Positions 43,123-53,845 of a stretch of DNA of 64,000 nt are shown piece by piece. Under the pieces are notes generated by a model. It was not told the DNA's origin. It did no database searches and worked only from the letters and a program-made list of their open reading frames with translations. Each line of letters opens with the position of its first letter. Position 1 is the first letter of the stretch. Location: contig JASEVX010000007.1 of the NCBI GenBank assembly GCA_031761405.1, positions 55,738,015 through 55,802,014 of the forward strand. The letters are read 5' to 3'. This DNA comes from Serripes groenlandicus. Taxonomy: Eukaryota; Mollusca; Bivalvia; Cardiida; Cardiidae. The position numbers were made by a program, and so were the translations under genes.

Positions 43123-43688
43123 TTTCAAAATTACAATTATGTAACCAGCAAAGAATCTTGCCGAACCTAAAAGACGCAGAGTCAGCATAGAAATGTTGAA
43201 ATGAACGTTTTTTACCATACGAATCAATATGATGAATACGTAAATTATCTCGTACACATGTAGTTTTGGTTGCACATTGAAAAATTGTGTTGCAATAGCA
43301 ATTTCTTCGTTCACGCATTCAGAACGAGGAATTTATTTGTTGTTTTCGTATCTTGTTTAAAAAAGGAACTCTTTTTTTTTTAATCACTAACTTGTATTTT
43401 TGACAAACAAGATTTGTTAATTAGTTGTTTAATTAACGTCATATTTTAACATTTATCCCATGTCTTGTTATGATTTTTTAGCTCACACAAACACAACGTT
43501 CTCAAGATGAGCTACTGTGCTCACCGTGTGTCTGTTGTCAAACGTGCGTCATCGTCATCAACATTTTCTCTGCATGATTTCCTCTTATTAACCCATTCGG
43601 ATTATCGCCCTTTGTTAAACTTTAAAATAAGAATACTGTGGGCCAATCGAAATGACATCATACCAAAATAGATCGCTCTACGTACAAC

Positions 43689-44186
43689 CAGGGACGTAGA
43701 TAAGAGGGATAGGCAACTCCACCTGTTATCTGGTTAAAATATCAAACATAGAAATAAAATTGTCCAAATTTTCAAATTTTGTAGCAAATAAAACTTTGAA
43801 GTCACAATTGACACATAAACAAAACATACATATTCTGAAAGCTTAACATTTCAACTAAGGTTAGAAATACAATGAATAACTGGAATTTCTTTGTATTTTG
43901 AACAATGACTGGTTTAAAAGACACAGATATTGGGATTTCTGAATTATATTATTTTTTTCCAAAAATTAATAGACTGACATTTTTCATACAGATAACATGT
44001 TATCAAAACCTGTAATATATTAAAATATTTTTATCTACTGCAATAGAAGAAAGTTTAAACTTCCAGAAAATATATTTTTTATTTTCATATCTTGAATAGT
44101 TTTTGAGTTTTGCTTGCTACAAATGTCGGCACGGGTGATATTTTAGTATATAATTTAGTTACTTATCCCTCTTATCTACGTCCCTG
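43689..44186. mobile_element. hAT-like MITE, 498 bp
   Basis: Perfect inverted ends CAGGGACGTAGATAAGAGGG-ATA. Flanks GTACAAC and GTACGAC suggest a 7-bp target duplication with one change. Confidence 0.85.
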
Positions 44187-44284
44187 GTACGACCGATTGC
44201 TTGTGCGGCGAATTTTAGGACTGGTTTTAGTGACATTGCCTTGGGGCTGTGACGACAAGGACAATTTGAAATGCGCGTAAACTA

Positions 44285-44375
44285 GTCTATGTGGGAAGAT
44301 AGCCAGTTGCTTTGGAAGAATGTTTTGTGGAAAACTAACGTTAGTGCGTGATAGCCACGAAACACATGGTGGACT
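44285..44375 (-). mobile_element. SINE fragment
   Basis: GTGGGAAGATAGCCAGTTGC, then TAGCCACGAAACACATGG, in the order of the SINE body at 5325. Confidence 0.45.
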
Positions 44376-44414
44376 CGTTGTTAAACTCAAACCAATCAGG
44401 CAATACTGGAGTAT

Positions 44415-44660
44415 CGAGGGCTTGACGGGAAACGGTTGTAACTCAAATTGGTATTTGTTTACCAAGATTAATCACCTCGCCATAAAGTCTTTATAAGCGT
44501 TAAATCATTTTTCTTGGTAAACAATGGACATTTAGGTGCCATTGCTCGTTTTGAGCAATGGCACCTAAATTTGCATTGTTTACAAAGGGGTCAAAATTGC
44601 CCCTAAACCAGGGATTTCAAAATAGGTTTTTAGTTACAACCGTTTCACGCCAAGCCCTCG
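44415..44660. mobile_element. CGAGGGCTTGG MITE, full copy
   Basis: CGAGGGCTTGACGGGAAACG to CGTTTCACGCCAAGCCCTCG. Contains its own 30-bp palindrome around AGGTGCCATTGCTCGTTTTG. Confidence 0.9.
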
Positions 44661-45870
44661 GTATGTTTTAGCCCCTGTTCTGCAGTAAAACCGACTTTAA
44701 ATCTTTTTGGCAAATACTACGGCTAAAGATCAGCCCCACATTCGACAAAAACACCTACATCGTCTGTTTTACATGTTTTCAGTGTTGCATCATACATGTA
44801 GTTCAAACACATGGTGGACTCGTTGTTAAACTCAAACCAATCAGGCAATACTGGAGTATCGAGGGCTTGGCGTGAAACGGTTGTAACTAAAATTGGTATC
44901 TGTAACCAAGATACATAATATATACTATTAAGATGACCAGATGATTGCAGCATCCGGTTTAGCAGCATGATGTCATATTTTGAATGGTGTCCTTGGTCCG
45001 CAATGGACGGTGGGAAGCTAGCTAGTTAGATATAACTTGGCAATCATCACTGGTTAAAAGGATATGATTCAGGACATAAACATAATAAGGTGTCTAACTA
45101 GTAAAAAATGACTGGTTCTTTTATTATGAGTGACTCTTTAATCATACAAACACTCTTTTCGTGACCAAGATAAATCATGTATACTATTAAGATGGCCAGA
45201 TGATTTCAGCAGCAGGTCATTTTATGAATGGTGTCCTTGGTCCGATATGGACGGTTGGTGAGTCGCCAGCTAGTTAGATATAAATTGGTGTGAATCCTAA
45301 CTGGTTAAAACAGGGACAATATATACATGTATACATGTAATACACGGTCACTGGTTAAAAGGATAGGATTCAGGACGTTAATATGTCGAGGTGTCTCACT
45401 AGTCAAAAACATGAGTGACTCTTTAATCATACAAACACTCTTTTCTTTTTACATCACAAAAGAAACGACAAACCACCATGAAACTCTAACACAAACATGT
45501 ATTTTGAAAATGCTTAATGTTTCTATTTGTTTTCGTTTAAATGCCTTAAACTTAGGAGACCGACCCCTGCAAGTAAGGTTTTAGGTTTTAAAGGGACTAT
45601 TTAACGATTTAGAACCACACAGTTCAAACAACATAATTTGTTTCAACTATGGTTTAAGGTAAAAACGACGAATGACACATGTTGAAAACCATGTTAAACT
45701 CCAATCAATCAGGGAATACTGGAGTATGTTTTAGCTCCTGTTCTGTAATTAAACGCCTTTAAATCTTGTTGGCAAATACTACGGCTAAAGATCAGCCCTC
45801 ACATTCGTAAAAAAAACACCTACATCGTCTGTTTTAATTGTACATAGTGTTGCATTATACATGTAGTTGA
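44661..45870. repeat. Local tandem duplications
   Basis: GGCAAATACTACGGCTAAAG with CACCTACATCGTCTGTTTTA recurs at 44709 and 45770. TATACTATTAAGATG, CCAGATGATT and GAATGGTGTCCTTGGTCCG recur at 44928 and 45180. 44806-44915 repeats 44360-44465 including half a CGAGGGC MITE. No gene seen. Confidence 0.75.
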
Positions 45871-45924
45871 AACCTTGTTACCGGAAAGCTAATGTCGTTG
45901 TGCGTGCCGGTTGTGTATGTAGAT

Positions 45925-46140
45925 GGGTGTCAAATCGCATCGGTGGTGTAGGGGTCAGCCTCGGATGCTGGAGGTTACGGATTCGATCCCCGGCCGGGAG
46001 TAATACCTTTCTTGGCGCTCAGGATTCGACTGACTGGCTGGCGTCAGGATAAATGGACCTGTAGTGCTGGTAAGTTACCTAAGAAACGCCGTGATATAAG
46101 TCAAAAAATTTGAAAGTGACGTAAAACTCATTAAAGGTGG
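45925..46140 (+). mobile_element. tRNA-derived SINE
   Basis: A-box region CGCATCGGTGGTGTAGGGGT, B box GGATTCGATCCCC, then CTTTCTTGGCGCTCAGGATT, GACTGGCTGGCGTCAGGATA and AACGCCGTGATATAAGTC. Confidence 0.85.
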
Positions 46141-46969
46141 AAGTCAGACTTGCGTTTCCGCCCAATTCCTTAAGTTATGCTGTATAAATTCAAACCACAT
46201 TTCACAGTTCAATGTCTAATGATAGAAAGCCTGCGATTCGGATCGTGTCGCTAAGTTCAATGCCACTGTGCCTACAAGTAGATTTGTGCTCACTGTTAGG
46301 TACTTTTAAAAAAGCTTAAAAGAAACAAACGAAACGTTATTTATTTATCCAGTCCGTTTGCACGTAAAAACACTGAAACATACCGAACAATTTTCGAAAC
46401 AAACGATCTGCTGAACGCATGGCTGGTTTTGTGACTACGTTATTAAGTTAACAAATCGAAAAGCCTACTAATGGAAAGTTCATAGTGAAGAGAGAATATA
46501 ACTAGACCTGCCATTGACCCTTAGTGCATTAGGCCTACATAATGATAGTTGTTTGTATGTGAGCGGTGCGCTGCGAAAACCAACAATATTTGACATTTGC
46601 GACGAGTGTAGAACCAGATCAACCTGCACATATGCACAGTTTGATCTGGCTCTACACTGTTCACACAGAGGGTTTCAAGAAACTTCTGACAAGCCCGGTC
46701 CATATGAATGGATATAGTAAGGATACGTAGACGTATGTTTATTTATGTCTGATTGTAGTAATTAATCTTAGGTTTGGTTTTCCTTGAAATCGAGGCTCAT
46801 TATTCGTATGACGTAATTGAATATTCATCATGTGTTAATTGTTAACACCTTCCCTATATACAACTCTTCTGAAACAGACGGCGGATCTATGAAAGTTTAA
46901 TTATGTATTAGAAATTAAAAAAAGTGTGACAAAAGGAAATGTTGCTCACAAACATTCAGGCTGATCTTG

Positions 46970-47360
46970 GTCTACATTGTTGTAGTGTAAGAGCGTCAGC
47001 CCTCATGTGCGGGATATCGAGGGTTCGATCCCCGTCCTGGTCATACAAGGACTTTAAAAGGCTAGACATGACCCTCCTTCCTTCCTTGCCACTTAGGAGT
47101 TTAGGATGAGCATTACAACTTGACTGACTCGCGGGTGTTACGCGGGGTTTACAGCTCTTTGCCCCCAAAATATCTCTCTTATTATCCAACCAAACCCTAT
47201 GATGTGGGTACTCAAAAGAATCGTCTCACCGAGACGATTCTTTTGAGTACCCACAACATAGGGTTAGAGGGTCAAATAAGGATTTTAGAACATCCAATAC
47301 GCCTCTTATATAACCGCGAAAGTGTTGCAAGAAGCGTAAAAAACAACGTACCAACAATTA
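46970..47360 (+). mobile_element. SINE interrupted by a hairpin MITE
   Basis: SINE head with GGGTTCGATCCCCGTC (47025) and 3' part GTTGCAAGAAGCGTAAAAAA (47325), split by the hairpin MITE at about 47147-47312. The right junction falls in an ACGCC-CTTATATA stretch shared by MITE and SINE. Confidence 0.8.
47193..47265. mobile_element. Hairpin MITE core
   Basis: AACCCTATGATGTGGGTACT-CAAAAGAATCGTCTC, loop ACC, complement. With flanks it is almost identical, in inverse orientation, to the NAPEPLD 3' UTR copy. Confidence 0.88.
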
Positions 47361-47587
47361 TTGTTTATCTCAATTGTAGACTAAATACGTTCTTAACATT
47401 ATCCGCTAATGTTCTTTAAAGACACGTACTTTGGGGGGTAAGGGGGAAAGGTTCGGTAGACAATTGATTAAAATACATTCCATTTAATGTCGTTTAGTAG
47501 AGCCTCGGGAAATCCCACATTAGCCTATGTATTACAATCGTAGATTGAGATCTGAAAGCGAATTCATGCTCTTTGATCAAATTCAAA

Positions 47588-48050
47588 TATTGTTTATTAG
47601 AAGCCTCTGCAGAAGACGACTTCTGAAAACATTTCAGCAATGTCACCTTCGGCCAAAATGTTTTAAACTCAATTAAATATATACAGATAACTAGATAAGA
47701 GGGAGTGAACAGGTATTTTTCAACACAATATTTCTCATATTACTCAACCAAATCTTATCCAGATAACTAGATAAGAGGGAGTGAACAGGTATTTTCACCA
47801 CAATATTTCTCATATTACTCAACCAAATCTTATGTTGTGGGTATTCAAAAGAATCGTCTCATTGACACGATTCTTTTGAGTACCCACAATATAGGGTTTG
47901 AAGGTCAAATAAGGATTTTAGAAATTGAAAAATTCCCCTTATCTAGAACTCTGAATTATCTACTTTCGTTTATAGAGATTTTTTCTGTTTTTGCCAACAT
48001 GTTTTCAAAGTCGTCTGCTGCTGATTTGTTGAATATGGGAAATGATAAAC
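47588..48050. mobile_element. TTAA MITE interior split by a hairpin MITE
   Basis: CCTCTGCAGAAGACGACTTC on the left and AAAGTCGTCTGCTGCTGATT on the right are halves of an old TTAA MITE. Between them lies a hairpin MITE (47693-47955; palindrome 47825-47899) whose left arm is tandemly repeated (CAGATAACTAGATAAGAGGG at 47693 and 47760). Confidence 0.75.
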
Positions 48051-48110
48051 ACTATGTTTATACATAATTTAATGTTGATAGTTGACATATTTGATATAAG
48101 TAATATTTCC

Positions 48111-48116
48111 TTTATT
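48111..48116 (-). promoter_or_regulatory. Poly(A) signal of peptide gene copy 1
   Basis: AATAAA (minus strand) 7 nt beyond the TGA stop, giving a very short 3' UTR if used. Confidence 0.4.
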
Positions 48117-48123
48117 CCATGTT

Positions 48124-48387
48124 TCATACAGTTGCAAAGTCGATGCTTGGAGATGGGCGCGCGTGAGCTATAACAATGCCAATTCGTCTGCACCGACATC
48201 TCCTGCCATACATGGCACATGTGTGGGTCCCGCGGGGACACCTCTTCCGCCGGCAGCAGAACCTCCGACTGTTCCTGTTCCCAAGAAATCGTCCAATCAG
48301 TCCCGATCTCGAACACTCAACTTCGGAACACGTTTGCAGAAGTAGTAGCACTCCCATGAGCGTTACTGCTAGTATTGATAAGCGCAT
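48124..48387 (-). CDS. Secreted cationic six-cysteine peptide, copy 1 (87 aa)
   Basis: I do not recognise this family. The product starts MRLSILAVTLMGVLLLLQTC, a clear signal peptide, followed by a short acidic stretch (SEVEC) and an arginine-rich mature region. Residues 26-70 carry 14 Arg and 1 Lys with no Asp or Glu. The cysteine frame is C44-C45-x4-C50-x6-C57-x6-C64-x-C66, compatible with three disulfides. The start ATG at 48387-48385 follows a good 3' splice site (CCCTTTACAG at 48398), so a non-coding first exon lies upstream, probably ending at 49424. AATAAA lies 8 nt past the stop. A second copy sits at 57610-57882. Cationic host-defence peptide is the leading inference; a hormone or toxin-like peptide is not excluded. 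Confidence 0.78.
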   Translation of the reverse strand: MRLSILAVTLMGVLLLLQTCSEVECSRSGLIGRFLGNRNSRRFCCRRKRCPRGTHTCAMYGRRCRCRRIGIVIAHARPSPSIDFATV

Positions 48388-48465
48388 CTTCAAAGACCTG
48401 TAAAGGGAATATTTATTATCATTATTAAATTATTATTATTTTCAACATTATCATCTTTTACATTA

Positions 48466-48618
48466 CAGTGGACTAGTGATAATTCGAACACGAAAGCGAC
48501 CCAAAATTACAAACAAATTTCGAGTTATCGACGTGTTCGAGTGATATCTTGGTCAATGCTAAATTAATTTAAGTATATGTTCGAATTGTTCTATGTTCGA
48601 GTTATCGCGATCCCACTG
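48466..48618. mobile_element. pogo-like MITE upstream of peptide gene copy 1
   Basis: CAGTGGACTAGTGATAATTC-GAACA and TGTTCGAGTTATCGCGATCC-CACTG inverted ends, TA on the left. The equivalent is at 57961-58121, so insertion predates the segmental duplication. Confidence 0.8.
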
Positions 48619-49069
48619 TTGCATTTATTTATCGTAAACTATGATCATCAATTTATGAGAGACACCAATCTACGCATCATGTTTTACAATTGTAATGACA
48701 AAACGTGGTGGGTTTTTTGTCGGCTTTGGAGTGGTGGGTGGGGAGGAGGGGATGGGGGTTAATTTCAATATATTACGCAGTCACGTATTAAAATAAAGAA
48801 AAAGGAATGGGGTTTAGCAAAAAGTTTATAAGGAAGGTTATTTCGTTGTTTGAGAAAAATGTTTCGATGAGTATTATCACCCATGAAATAACTGATATAC
48901 GTGAAAGTGTATGGCAATTATTTATCGAAAGTCAAAATCCCGCTGCAGACGGCTTTTGGCTATGTTCAGCAAAATACTTTTTACAATTAAAACAATTTTT
49001 TCAAATGTACAAATCTTACTTTTGTCTGGAGACATTTTCAAAGCAAACTGGACATGGTAGTAATAGCAT
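48619..49069. other. Segmental-duplication interior, G-rich tract, no gene
   Basis: 48720-48760 is G-rich (TGGGGAGGAGGGGATGGGGG). The equivalent in the right copy is a pure G run. Presumed intron of the peptide gene. Confidence 0.45.
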
Positions 49070-49410
49070 TCCCTTCTTGTCGCTCAGGATTGTGGGGGCT
49101 TAGCAATATGGCTGGTATCAGGATAAATGGATCAGCCTACTGAAAGGCCGTGATGTAAACGACCAATTGTTTGAAACGGCGAAAACACCATACAAACAAA
49201 CTAGACAATTCAAAGCAGACGACACTTTCCCCATCCCATCACGTTAACATTAACCGCATCGGTGGTGTAGTCGTAGAGACTCCACCTCAGATGTGGAAGG
49301 TAGCGGGTTCGATCCCCTGGTAACTGACTGGATAGGACACGCCGTGATATAAATCGAAACATGTTGAAAGCGTCGTTTAACATCATACAAACAAACATAC
49401 AAACGTTAAC
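49070..49410 (+). mobile_element. Two SINE copies in tandem
   Basis: First: CTTGTCGCTCAGGATTGTGG to ACACCATACAAACAAACTAG. Second: CGCATCGGTGGTGTAGTCGT, GGGTTCGATCCCC, CACGCCGTGATATAAATCG, AAACAAACATACAAACG. Only the 3' part of the second is kept in the right duplication copy (58355-58440). Confidence 0.78.
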
Positions 49411-49423
49411 CTTAAATACTCAC

Positions 49424-49540
49424 TTAAATTAGATACAGTGTATAAAGTCTATTCTCTGGTTTTTTTTTTAATTCCTGTTATATGTTCACGGTACAATCTT
49501 CCACTGGCTGAAAATAGATGGTCACAGCCTCTTATTTACC
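49424..49540 (-). other. Probable non-coding first exon/promoter of peptide gene copy 1
   Basis: On the minus strand, the donor TTTAA|GTGAGT (GT at 49423-49422) ends a block that is conserved in the second duplication copy. Together with the acceptor at 48398 it would define a ~1.0-kb intron holding a SINE and a pogo-like MITE. The upstream boundary is not determinable. Confidence 0.35.
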
Positions 49541-49690
49541 GAATGAATAACACTCCTTACGCTGTACGAACATGTACATATGTATATACATTCCAAGGTT
49601 TAGATTTATTCACCTTTGGTCAGGGTTCAGGTAACTGCATCGTTAGCCTAACGTTAGCGTAACTACGGCGTATCCTTATTACAACGTTTC

Positions 49691-50124
49691 ACTGATAACG
49701 GCCCAATGACTTCCCCTTTAGGTCTAGCTGAATGCAGCCCACGCAACCATTGAAAAGGTGATCGATGTGTTTATATAACAATCACGATTATTTTTAAAAC
49801 GATCACAAACATTGCGAAATTAAATTTTCAAAAACGTTGTGGAAAAGGAATACACTAAGCCATGTATATACTAGCTACACATAATGTATATTATTGTCTT
49901 GTTTTGTTTTCACCTTTCATACGAGCGGCCTGATATTAGTCTTCGCTGTTCGCTACACATTTAAATTTGTATGTAGAGACGTTTACTATGAACATGCTTT
50001 TTAACGTGTGAAATAAGAAAAGATACAATTGTTTATGAACGTGACCTGTGTTAATCTACATACATTAATAACATGTCATACAAAGTCGCTTAGCCTATAA
50101 GTCAGCGTAAATATAACCATGACA
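49691..50124. other. No feature recognised
   Basis: AT-rich, between the left segmental duplication and the MITE cluster. Confidence 0.4.
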
Positions 50125-50329
50125 TTAACCCTTTCCCACATATAGACAATTTCTGACGCATCTGCCGCAGACAATTTTTTAAAACATTTTGAAAAATGAA
50201 CAATTTCTCCTTTTGCCACAATGTTTTCAACCATTTTAAGTAATTATACTTTAATTCATAAAGATTGTCCTTGTTTCTGGCAAGAGGTTTGCAAATGCGT
50301 CTGCTCCAGACGTATTGCTCCCTCCTTAA
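50125..50329 (-). mobile_element. TTAA MITE, degenerate
   Basis: TTAACCCTTTCCCACATATA, CATCTGCCGCAGACAATT, CTTTTGCCACAATGTTTTC; the right side lacks the terminal motif. Confidence 0.65.
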
Positions 50330-50359
50330 ACATTTTCCTAATACCACTGCAGCAGACGA

Positions 50360-50585
50360 CATTATATCCGTTTATGATACGACGCAAAGCATCAAACAGA
50401 AACCGCAATATTTCGTTGCACATGAAGAAATTAAAAAAAAAATTAAATCCATAAACATTAGACACATTTAATCTGTAGCTAGTAATGCAGATATCGGTAT
50501 TTGAAGATTTAAAAATTATGTAAGATATTCTGTGTTTTAAGTGAATGCGATGATTTAAAGTTAAACTAATCATGAAAAGTGACAT
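50360..50585. repeat. Dispersed repeat, copy also at 51770-51940
   Basis: GACGCAAAGCATCAAACAGA and TTCGTTGCACATGAAGAAAT correspond to GACGCAAAGCGTCAAAGAGA and TTCGTTGTACATGTAGAAAT. Minus-strand ORFs share a short EILRFLFDALRR / EKLRLLFDALRQ string, too short to name. Confidence 0.6.
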
Positions 50586-50689
50586 ATATAAGACTAATAC
50601 TAAAGATAAATGGACAGGAGGTTATGACAAATTTCAAATTTGTACCAAAGATAATCAACTATTTGTATTGAACATAAGCCCTGTTATGT

Positions 50690-51400
50690 GATAAGTTGAA
50701 AAGTGATCAAAATTATTGTGGTAAATGCAAATCATGATTGCTCATTATGAGCAATTTCTCCTTTTGCCACAATGATTTCAATGATGTTTAACCTGACAGA
50801 CTTTGAAATCATCAAGTACAAAACATAGATAATCTCTATAAATGATAGTAAGATAATTGAAAAGAGTTGAACTTTCACCTTTTACCACAATGAGTTCATA
50901 AGTCGTCTACTTGAGAGGCTCAGAAATGGTATATACTCGTATGTGGGAAATGGTTTAAACCGTGAATGGAGAAAATTAAGCTCATTATGAGCAATTTCAC
51001 CTTTTGCCACAATGATTTCAAAAGTCGTCTGTTGCAGAGACTCATAAAGAGTATATACTCGTATGTGGGAAAGGGTTAAAACCGTAAATGGAGAACTTTA
51101 ATCTCATTGTGAGCAATTTCACCTCAAAAGTCGTCTGCTTCAGTAAGGGTTAAAACCGTAAATGGAGAAAAATATGCTTATTATGAGCAATTTCACCTTT
51201 TGCCACACTGATTTCAAAAGTTGTTTGTTGCAAAGGCACAGTAAGGGTATATACTCATATGTGGGAAAGGGTTAACACCCGTTAATAGAGAAAATTAAGC
51301 TCAGTATGAACAATTTAACCTTTTGCCACAATGATTATTAAAGTCGTCTGCTGCAGAGGGTAAGGGTATATTTGTGGGAAAGGATTAAAACCGTAAATGG
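50690..51400. repeat. Tandem expansion of TTAA MITE right halves
   Basis: GAGCAATTTCACCTTTTGCC recurs at 50749, 50989, 51111, 51185 and 51309 (spacing near 122-124 bp, one 74-bp unit). Each unit has GTCGTCTG-TTGCAGAG, GTATATACTCGTATGTGGG and AAGGGTTAAAACCG-TAAATGG. Confidence 0.85.
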
Positions 51401-52565
51401 AGAAAATTAAGGCAATACATATTTGGTCATAACATGATTCAATATTAATTTTAAATTATTATTGGAGAGAGTTTGCTGTGGAGATATCAAGACCCAAAAC
51501 ATTGAATGGGTTTAAACATATGAAAGGTAAAGGTGTTTTTTACAACACGAGTATACTGCAAAAACACCACTTTCTTATTGTTTCATAAAAATGTTCAAGC
51601 AATTACATCACATAGAAAAGCGAATGGAGCAGATAAGGAAAAGAGCAGATAACCATAGTATATGTTATGCTTGTTTGAATATAAAGGGTAAGCAACACAG
51701 TGACGTAATAACAGCGAGATATAGCGTCTTCTGGAGTCCCTTCCTCTTATTACTGCGTAATATATAGGACAAGACGAATGTTTGACGCAAAGCGTCAAAG
51801 AGAAGCCGCAATTTTTCGTTGTACATGTAGAAATAAGAAAAAAGAACATTTAAATCCACAAACAACTGTAGACGGTAATATGCTGACATATTTATCCCTT
51901 TGATATACTTCAAATTACCTCCCTTTAGGCAATACAAGGATATTTACCTTGTGATTCGTATGAATAAAATTGATAAACATTGAAATTATATGAATGAAAA
52001 CTATTATTTAAATTATTAACAACCTCAAAATCAAATTTAAGCCAAGATAAATGTGTACACATGTTATTAATTGTTTGTAGATACCCTAATGTATAGGTAT
52101 GAATATAAAATTTATAATCTTATAAACAAATTTGCGTTTCAAGGTACTAAGTCTGTGAATCTCACAGGAACACCCATTTCAATATACCAACATGTTAAAG
52201 TAAATTTAAGTACGAACCGTTTTTGTATGTACTGAAACTAGAACGTCCGTTTGTGTAAAAGTATTATGTCCAATATTTGCGGTTTTATATTGAGACTAGC
52301 TAATCCGGCAAGACGTAAACTTTCTCTACCAAATTGGTTGTTGTATGTGGGAAACGGTTAGCTGCTGAACATGTATTTAAATGTTTAACTCTGTTAAATA
52401 TTTGTATTCCCTTTAAATTGTTTATTTAAATCGTCATACATGTGTATTATTAGACAAAGGTGTCAGACCAAATGGGAACTTAGTTAAATTGTACGTATAT
52501 ACTTCAAATAACCTCCCTTTAAGTACTACCAGGATTTTTTTCTTGTGATTCGTATGAATAAGTTT
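51400..52565. other. Repeat-like AT-rich DNA, no gene recognised
   Basis: Includes the second copy of the 50360 repeat (51770-51940) and two related blocks ACCTCCCTTTA-GG and TTGTGATTCGTATGAATAA at 51915 and 52512. Confidence 0.45.
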
Positions 52566-53845
52566 GGTAAACATTAACATTTCAACTAGACGGCAACATT
52601 TATTGTGAAATAGATATTTCTGTGGTTTATATATGTTCATGTCTGCGCTTCTTCATCTAGAATTACTGCGTAATATATGATAGCATGTAAGGAACCATAT
52701 CACATTTACTGCGTGCCTCTCTCTTGTTCATGGTTCCCGGTTTGACATACTACCGAACTAAAAAAGCGTCTCAGGCAGGTAACCAATTCAGTTTACTGTT
52801 TAGACTAGATACAGTATGAACTTCACTTAAATAAATATGTACATATATTCAATTAATATACTGGCCTTTGTCTTTTGTTTTTAATTTGTAAAACTCACAC
52901 ATGTATATATAATGTAAAGGGGATGCTTTAAAAGTCATAACCTTAAATTAATGTACTTAGTAAGGACAAAGAGAAATCAAGATATGTGGTCACACTGGCA
53001 GGTCTAAATATTCCCCTTGTTCGAAATTTTTAAGCATCCCTACAGGAAGCCGCCTCCTGGCAAACATTAACATTTCAACTAGACGGCAACATTTATTGTG
53101 AAATAGATATTTCTGTGGTTTATATATGTTCTTCATCTAGAATTACTGCGTAATATATGATAGCATGTAAGGAACCATATTACATTTACTGCGTGCCTCT
53201 CTCTTGTTCATTGTTCCAGGTTTGACATACTATCGAACTAAAAAAAGCGTCTCAGGCAGGTAACCAATTCAGTTTTACTGTTTAGACTAGATACAGTATG
53301 AACTTCGCTTAAATACATATGTACATATATTCAATTAATATACTGGCCTTTGTCTTTTGTTTTTAATTTTTAAAACTCACACATGTATATATAATATAAA
53401 AGGGATGTTTTAAAAGTCATTACCTTAAATTAATGCACTTAGTAAGGACAAAGAGAAATCAAGATATGTGGTCACGCTGGCAGGTCTAAATATTCCCCTT
53501 GTTCGAAATTTTTAAGCATCCCTACAGGAAGCCGCCTCCTGGCGGCTTCCAATGAAAGGAACCGGACTACATTTAGCGCGCATGTTTTGGTTCTCGGTTT
53601 GAGAACAATAAAGGCTATGAGGCTGGTAACCAATTTAGTGGACTGGTTCTCTATTTTAGTGTTTAGACTAGATACAGTATGAATTTCGCGCTGGACTATA
53701 AACATGTGCATACATTAAATTAATATACCGGCCTTTGTCTTTTTTGTTTTAACTAGTAAAACTCACACATGTATATAAAGTGTAAAAGGGGTGTATTAAA
53801 AGGCATTTACCTTAAATTTATATACTTAGTAAGGACAAAGAGTTG
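52566..53845. repeat. ~0.48-0.49 kb tandem triplication
   Basis: Units start about 52571 and 53064 (ACATTAACATTTCAACTAGA), period about 493 bp. A third, 5'-truncated unit covers about 53545-53845. Shared landmarks: GTAATATATGATAGCATGTA, AGACTAGATACAGTATGAA, CTGGCCTTTGTCTTTTGTTT. Confidence 0.88.

Larger units (their letters stand above)
46426..49690. repeat. Segmental duplication, left copy (~3.2 kb)
   Basis: Aligns by eye to 55680-58835 over most of its length. Matching landmarks are TGTGACTACGTTAT at the start, the SINE with GGTTCGATCCCCGTC, the Cys-rich peptide gene, the pogo-like MITE, the poly-G/G-rich tract, and the block ACAATCTTCCACTGGCTGA at the end. Differences are mainly private insertions: hairpin MITEs at 47193 and 47825 and a SINE pair at 49070-49410 here, a CG-rich element in the other copy. 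Confidence 0.85.

Noticed and set aside
48163..48345. 60-codon plus-strand ORF conserved at 57658-57840
   Set aside because: Antisense shadow of the Cys-rich peptide exon. The minus frame has a signal peptide, cysteine scaffold and splice acceptor; the plus frame has none.
50256..50585. Possible small gene sharing an FDALRR string with 51665-51937
   Set aside because: The similarity reflects a short dispersed nucleotide repeat; the ORFs diverge outside it and lack start or splice conservation.
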